9,700 nucleotides of DNA from OLB16 sp964481775 (GTDB lineage: Bacteria > Hinthialibacterota > Hinthialibacteria > OLB16), in assembly GCA_964481775.1 (NCBI GenBank), contig CAYZUX010000223.1, positions 1 through 9,700 of the forward strand. Reading direction: 5' to 3'. The translations under genes and the position numbers were made by a program. Every line of letters starts with the position of its first letter. Position 1 is the first letter of the stretch. The notes below the pieces were generated by a model. The model saw nothing but the letters and a program-made list of their open reading frames with translations. It did not search any database and had not been told where the DNA came from. Of the stretch, positions 7,048-9,700 are shown one piece after another.

Positions 7048-8393
7048 GGTTTGCCCCCCTGAATCTCTTTCACCCAGGCACGGAATTGCTCCCCGCGGTC
7101 CTCGAAAGACTTGAATTCATCGAACGAGGCACAGGCGGGAGAGAGAAGGACTGCATCCCCGGATTGAGCCCGTTTCACAGCCAGGTCGAAGCCCATGCGC
7201 ATGGTATCCGCCACTTCCACCGGGATATGGCCGGCGAGAGCATCACGGAAAAGCAGCCGGTCCTGACCGAAACAGATCGCTCGGGAGACCTTTTTCTCGC
7301 GAGCGGCGGAAACCAGCTCGGACAGATCCTCTCCTTTCCCTTCGCCTCCCACCAACCAGATGATGGGGTTTTCAACGGAACGAAGCGCCGCAATGACCGC
7401 ATGGGCATTGGTAGCCTTGGAATCATTGATAAACCGGATTCCATTAACCACAGCCACCAGTTCGATCCTGTGCGGAAGACGGATTGGATCATTAAAAAGG
7501 GTGACCGCCTGATCCACGGGAATATCCAGGAAGGTCATGCAGGCGACACAAGCCATGAGGTTTTCCACATCGTGGGGGAAAAAGCCCCCGGTCTGAACCT
7601 CACGGCTCCAGCCTGGACCTCCTCCACGCCAAGTCAGTGTGTTACCGGACAAGGTCAAACCATCCAGCGAAGCCCCCAGGTCACGCCCGTACCAGAAAAG
7701 ACGTCCCCGGGTTTTCTGCAGCGAGGGGAACAACACAAGGTCACGGTGCAAAAGCAGGACATCCTCAATTGTCTGATTCATGGCGATGCGAGACTTGGCA
7801 TTCACATAGGCCTCCATCGAACCATGGTGCCCCAAGTGATCTGGCGCAACATTGAGGATGACCGCAACCTTGGGGTGAAAATCGGAGACAGTTTCGAGTT
7901 GATAGCTGCTCACCTCGATCACCACCACATCCACTTCTTCATTCCGCTCAATCCACTCGGTGATCGGAGTTCCCAGATTCCCAATCGCTACAGCTCGCAC
8001 TCCGGCATCCTGAAGCCCTTTGGCGATGTTGGTGACCACGGTCGATTTCCCATTGGTTCCAGTTACGGCAACAATGGGAACCTTGACTTCCCGGCAGCCA
8101 AGTTCCAGCTCCCCAAGGATGGGAATCTTGCGTTCTCTGAATTGCGCCAGTTGCTCCAGTGGAACCCCGGGGCTGGTGATCACCTGGTCCACATCGAGAG
8201 GCAATTCAGTGACGGCCAAAGTCACTTCTACCCCCATCTCGGATAGTCTCTTCGCGCGTTCACGGAGCAGACTTGAGTCTGAGGAATCCACAGCAACCAC
8301 TGGATATCCGCGCCGTACCAAAAAAGTGGCGGCGGCCGACCCGCTTACTCCCAGACCGACCACCAGCGTCTTCTTGCTCTTTCTGCCGGGCAT
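7044..8393 (-). CDS. murD: UDP-N-acetylmuramoyl-L-alanine--D-glutamate ligase MurD
   Basis: MurD adds D-Glu to UDP-MurNAc-L-Ala with ATP in the cytoplasm. The 449-residue product matches the usual 440-460. It has the N-terminal dinucleotide-type loop VVGLGVSG (11-18), SPGVP (74-78), the P-loop GTNGKST (112-118), SSYQLE (162-167), NVAPDHLGHHGS (181-192), LPHRIE (306-311), NDSKATN (323-329) and the C-terminal SPACASFDEFKSFEDRG (418-434). The last three are diagnostic of MurD among the Mur ligases. The start at 8393 is 4 nt after the mraY stop and has GAGGT about 6 nt before it, inside the mraY end. An ATG at 8397 is out of frame. The stop overlaps the ftsW start by ATGA. Confidence 0.98.
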   Translation of the reverse strand: MPGRKSKKTLVVGLGVSGSAAATFLVRRGYPVVAVDSSDSSLLRERAKRLSEMGVEVTLAVTELPLDVDQVITSPGVPLEQLAQFRERKIPILGELELGCREVKVPIVAVTGTNGKSTVVTNIAKGLQDAGVRAVAIGNLGTPITEWIERNEEVDVVVIEVSSYQLETVSDFHPKVAVILNVAPDHLGHHGSMEAYVNAKSRIAMNQTIEDVLLLHRDLVLFPSLQKTRGRLFWYGRDLGASLDGLTLSGNTLTWRGGGPGWSREVQTGGFFPHDVENLMACVACMTFLDIPVDQAVTLFNDPIRLPHRIELVAVVNGIRFINDSKATNAHAVIAALRSVENPIIWLVGGEGKGEDLSELVSAAREKKVSRAICFGQDRLLFRDALAGHIPVEVADTMRMGFDLAVKRAQSGDAVLLSPACASFDEFKSFEDRGEQFRAWVKEIQGGKP

Positions 8394-8397
8394 CCAT

Positions 8398-9528
8398 TTA
8401 CCTCGTCTTCAGAGTAGCCAGCCCGATCACCGCCAGCAGCGCAGCCACGATCCAGAAACGGGTGATGATCTTGGATTCAGGCCAGCCGAGCTGCTCGAAA
8501 TGGTGATGCAGCGGAGTCATGCGGAAGACACGCTTTCCGGTAAGTTTGAAGGAGGTCACCTGGATCATTACAGAGACGATCTCAGCCACGAAGACTCCGC
8601 CGATCACAGGCAACATGAATTCCTGATGAACAAGAACCGCAATAGTGGCAATCGTACCCCCCAAGGCGAGAGAACCCGTGTCTCCCATGAACACCTCAGC
8701 GGGGTGGCAGTTGTACCAGAGAAACGCCAATGACGCTCCCACCAGCGCGGCACAACAGATGGCCAGCTCTCCGGCACCCTGAACATAGACAATCCACAGG
8801 TACCCCGTTGTGAAGTCGGTTCGTCCCACCAGGTAAGCCACCAGGGCATAGGCTGAGGCCACAAAGAGCGTGCACCCGATCGCGAGACCATCCAGGCCAT
8901 CGGTCAGGTTGACCGCGTTGGAGGTCCCCACCAGGACGAAGATCACCCACGGGATATAGAGAACGCCCAGGGGAATCAGCCATTTCACAAAAAGGGTGGT
9001 TATACTGTGGGAGGCCGAGATGACTGACTCATTCTCGTTAGTTCTAAAAAGCGTTTCCGGTGGGAAGAAGAAAACAATCAAAGCGATAACCGCCGCGACC
9101 AGAGACTGGTAAAGGAGCTTGGTCCTGGCGGGAATCCCCTTGTGATTCCGTCGCGAGAGCTTGGCCCAATCATCCAGGGCACCAATAGTTCCATACCCCG
9201 CAGCCGCGATCATCGTAAGCCAGACCAGCATGCTTTGCAGATTCCCGCAGACCAGGACCGCAATAAAGAATGCGGCAAGGATGAGAATTCCTCCCATCGT
9301 GGGAGTCTCCGCCTTGCCCTTGTGACGTTCATACAGTTCAGGTATCCCCTGGCCACGTATCTGTTGCCCGATTTTCCTGCGGCGTAGCCAGCGGATGAAA
9401 AACGGGCCGGTCAGAATCCCGGCAAGCAGCGCGATCGCCAAAGCCAGAGCAGCCCTGACGGTCAGGTAGTTGAACATCCTGAGCGGGCCATAAGCTTCGT
9501 AACCGAGCTGGTAAATCAGATAAAGCAT
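8398..9528 (-). CDS. mraY: Phospho-N-acetylmuramoyl-pentapeptide-transferase MraY
   Basis: MraY is the polytopic inner-membrane enzyme that transfers phospho-MurNAc-pentapeptide to undecaprenyl phosphate, giving lipid I. The 376-residue product (E. coli 360) begins MLYLIYQLGYEAYGPLRMFN, which aligns with the E. coli N-terminus and supports this start. Motifs seen are ERHKGKAETPTMGG (67-80), the Asp pair DD (119-120), NAVNLTDGLDGLA (204-216), HPAEVFMGDTGSLALGG (275-291) with the catalytic-site Asp283, and MTPLHHHFE (337-345). About ten membrane helices separate them. The extra length lies mainly in the loops at about 158-175 and 230-253. No clear Shine-Dalgarno precedes the ATG, so translation may depend on ribosomes ending at the TAA at 9546-9548. 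Confidence 0.98.
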   Translation of the reverse strand: MLYLIYQLGYEAYGPLRMFNYLTVRAALALAIALLAGILTGPFFIRWLRRRKIGQQIRGQGIPELYERHKGKAETPTMGGILILAAFFIAVLVCGNLQSMLVWLTMIAAAGYGTIGALDDWAKLSRRNHKGIPARTKLLYQSLVAAVIALIVFFFPPETLFRTNENESVISASHSITTLFVKWLIPLGVLYIPWVIFVLVGTSNAVNLTDGLDGLAIGCTLFVASAYALVAYLVGRTDFTTGYLWIVYVQGAGELAICCAALVGASLAFLWYNCHPAEVFMGDTGSLALGGTIATIAVLVHQEFMLPVIGGVFVAEIVSVMIQVTSFKLTGKRVFRMTPLHHHFEQLGWPESKIITRFWIVAALLAVIGLATLKTR

Positions 9529-9545
9529 CGTCTTGACATCCGTAA

Positions 9546-9674
9546 TTAAGCCGCTTCGGGTTCAAGAACCTCTTCCGAAAAACAATCCACGATCAGGTGT
9601 GGTCTTTCCTCGGCAGCTTCTTCCTCGGCTTCCCTCTCCAGTTCTTCAGGACTATCAGCGAACAGAATCAACAT
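9546..9674 (-). CDS. Small acidic ORF (42 codons from ATG, or tail of an upstream gene)
   Basis: This frame ends in TAA 17 nt before mraY and is open rightward to the window edge. From the ATG at 9674 it encodes 42 residues: a hydrophobic start (MLILFADSPEEL), a glutamate-rich stretch, then HLIVDCFSEEVLEPEAA. Fifteen of 42 residues are Asp or Glu, against two Arg. I recognise no family. It may be an independent small protein, with a weak GGGGG 6-8 nt upstream, or the acidic C-terminal extension of the gene to the right, probably murF. In that reading the preceding residues are QAVNGGCV, a beta-strand followed by a helix, loosely like a Mur ligase C-terminal end. The window is too short to decide. 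Confidence 0.4.
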   Translation of the reverse strand: MLILFADSPEELEREAEEEAAEERPHLIVDCFSEEVLEPEAA

Positions 9675-9700
9675 CACACAACCCCCGTTCACGGCTTGCG
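9655..9700 (-). CDS. murF: Possible 3' end of murF, partial (alternative frame)
   Basis: In the frame beginning at 9699 the minus strand reads ASRERGLCDVDSVR and stops at TGA (9657-9655). MurF proteins often end with a (K)GSR-x-x-x-L-E-x-V-type sequence, so ASR..GL..V is a faint match, and murF is the expected gene just before mraY. Only 14 residues are visible. The codon before Ala ends in C, so it cannot be the usual Lys. If this is the true frame, the next ORF overlaps it by 20 nt; if the acidic frame is the true one, this call is wrong. Confidence 0.22.
   Translation of the reverse strand, partial: ASRERGLCDVDSVR

Noticed and set aside
6993..8246. 417-codon plus-strand frame opposite murD
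   Set aside because: MurD is unambiguous on the other strand. The antisense translation is His/Gly/Gln-rich with no domain or ribosome site, typical of a shadow frame in GC-rich coding DNA.
1..9700. Mobile elements, CRISPR arrays, tRNA or rRNA genes
   Set aside because: The window is almost fully accounted for by dcw genes; I saw no transposase, spaced direct repeats or structured RNA gene.

Overview
The window holds one continuous block of the bacterial division and cell wall (dcw) cluster, entirely on the minus strand. In transcription order (right to left) it reads: a small acidic reading frame and/or the last codons of an upstream gene that should be murF (about 9546-9700), mraY, murD, ftsW, murG, murC, ftsQ, ftsA and the first about 302 codons of ftsZ, which runs off the left edge. 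This gene order is the ancestral one. The FtsA, FtsQ (POTRA) and FtsW set points to an ordinary rod- or coccus-forming bacterium with peptidoglycan, probably a diderm. Strong GGAGG-type ribosome sites precede several genes, and base composition is moderately GC-rich. I cannot fix the phylum. The unusual MraY, FtsW and FtsZ details suggest a lineage outside the well-studied Proteobacteria and Firmicutes, perhaps PVC- or candidate-phylum-like, but this is only an impression.

Layout: the genes are packed very tightly. mraY and murD are 4 nt apart. murD/ftsW, ftsW/murG and murG/murC each overlap by the 4 nt ATGA. murC and ftsQ are 7 nt apart, ftsQ and ftsA 46 nt, and ftsA and ftsZ 133 nt. No terminator or convincing internal promoter was seen, so a single polycistronic message is likely. 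The only sizeable non-coding stretch is the purine-rich ftsA-ftsZ leader, which contains a possible 27-codon ORF and a tandem Shine-Dalgarno.

How the genes work together: MurC and MurD build the UDP-MurNAc-peptide in the cytoplasm (with MurE and MurF, expected upstream). MraY moves it onto undecaprenyl phosphate (lipid I), and MurG adds GlcNAc (lipid II). FtsW polymerises lipid II at the septum, directed by the FtsZ ring, its membrane anchor FtsA and the FtsQ scaffold.

I do not see a new biological system here. The points worth a second look are a long extracytoplasmic insertion in FtsW and a changed residue pair beside its catalytic Asp, an acidic mini-ORF before mraY, the ftsZ leader, and the absence of murB and ddl between murC and ftsQ.
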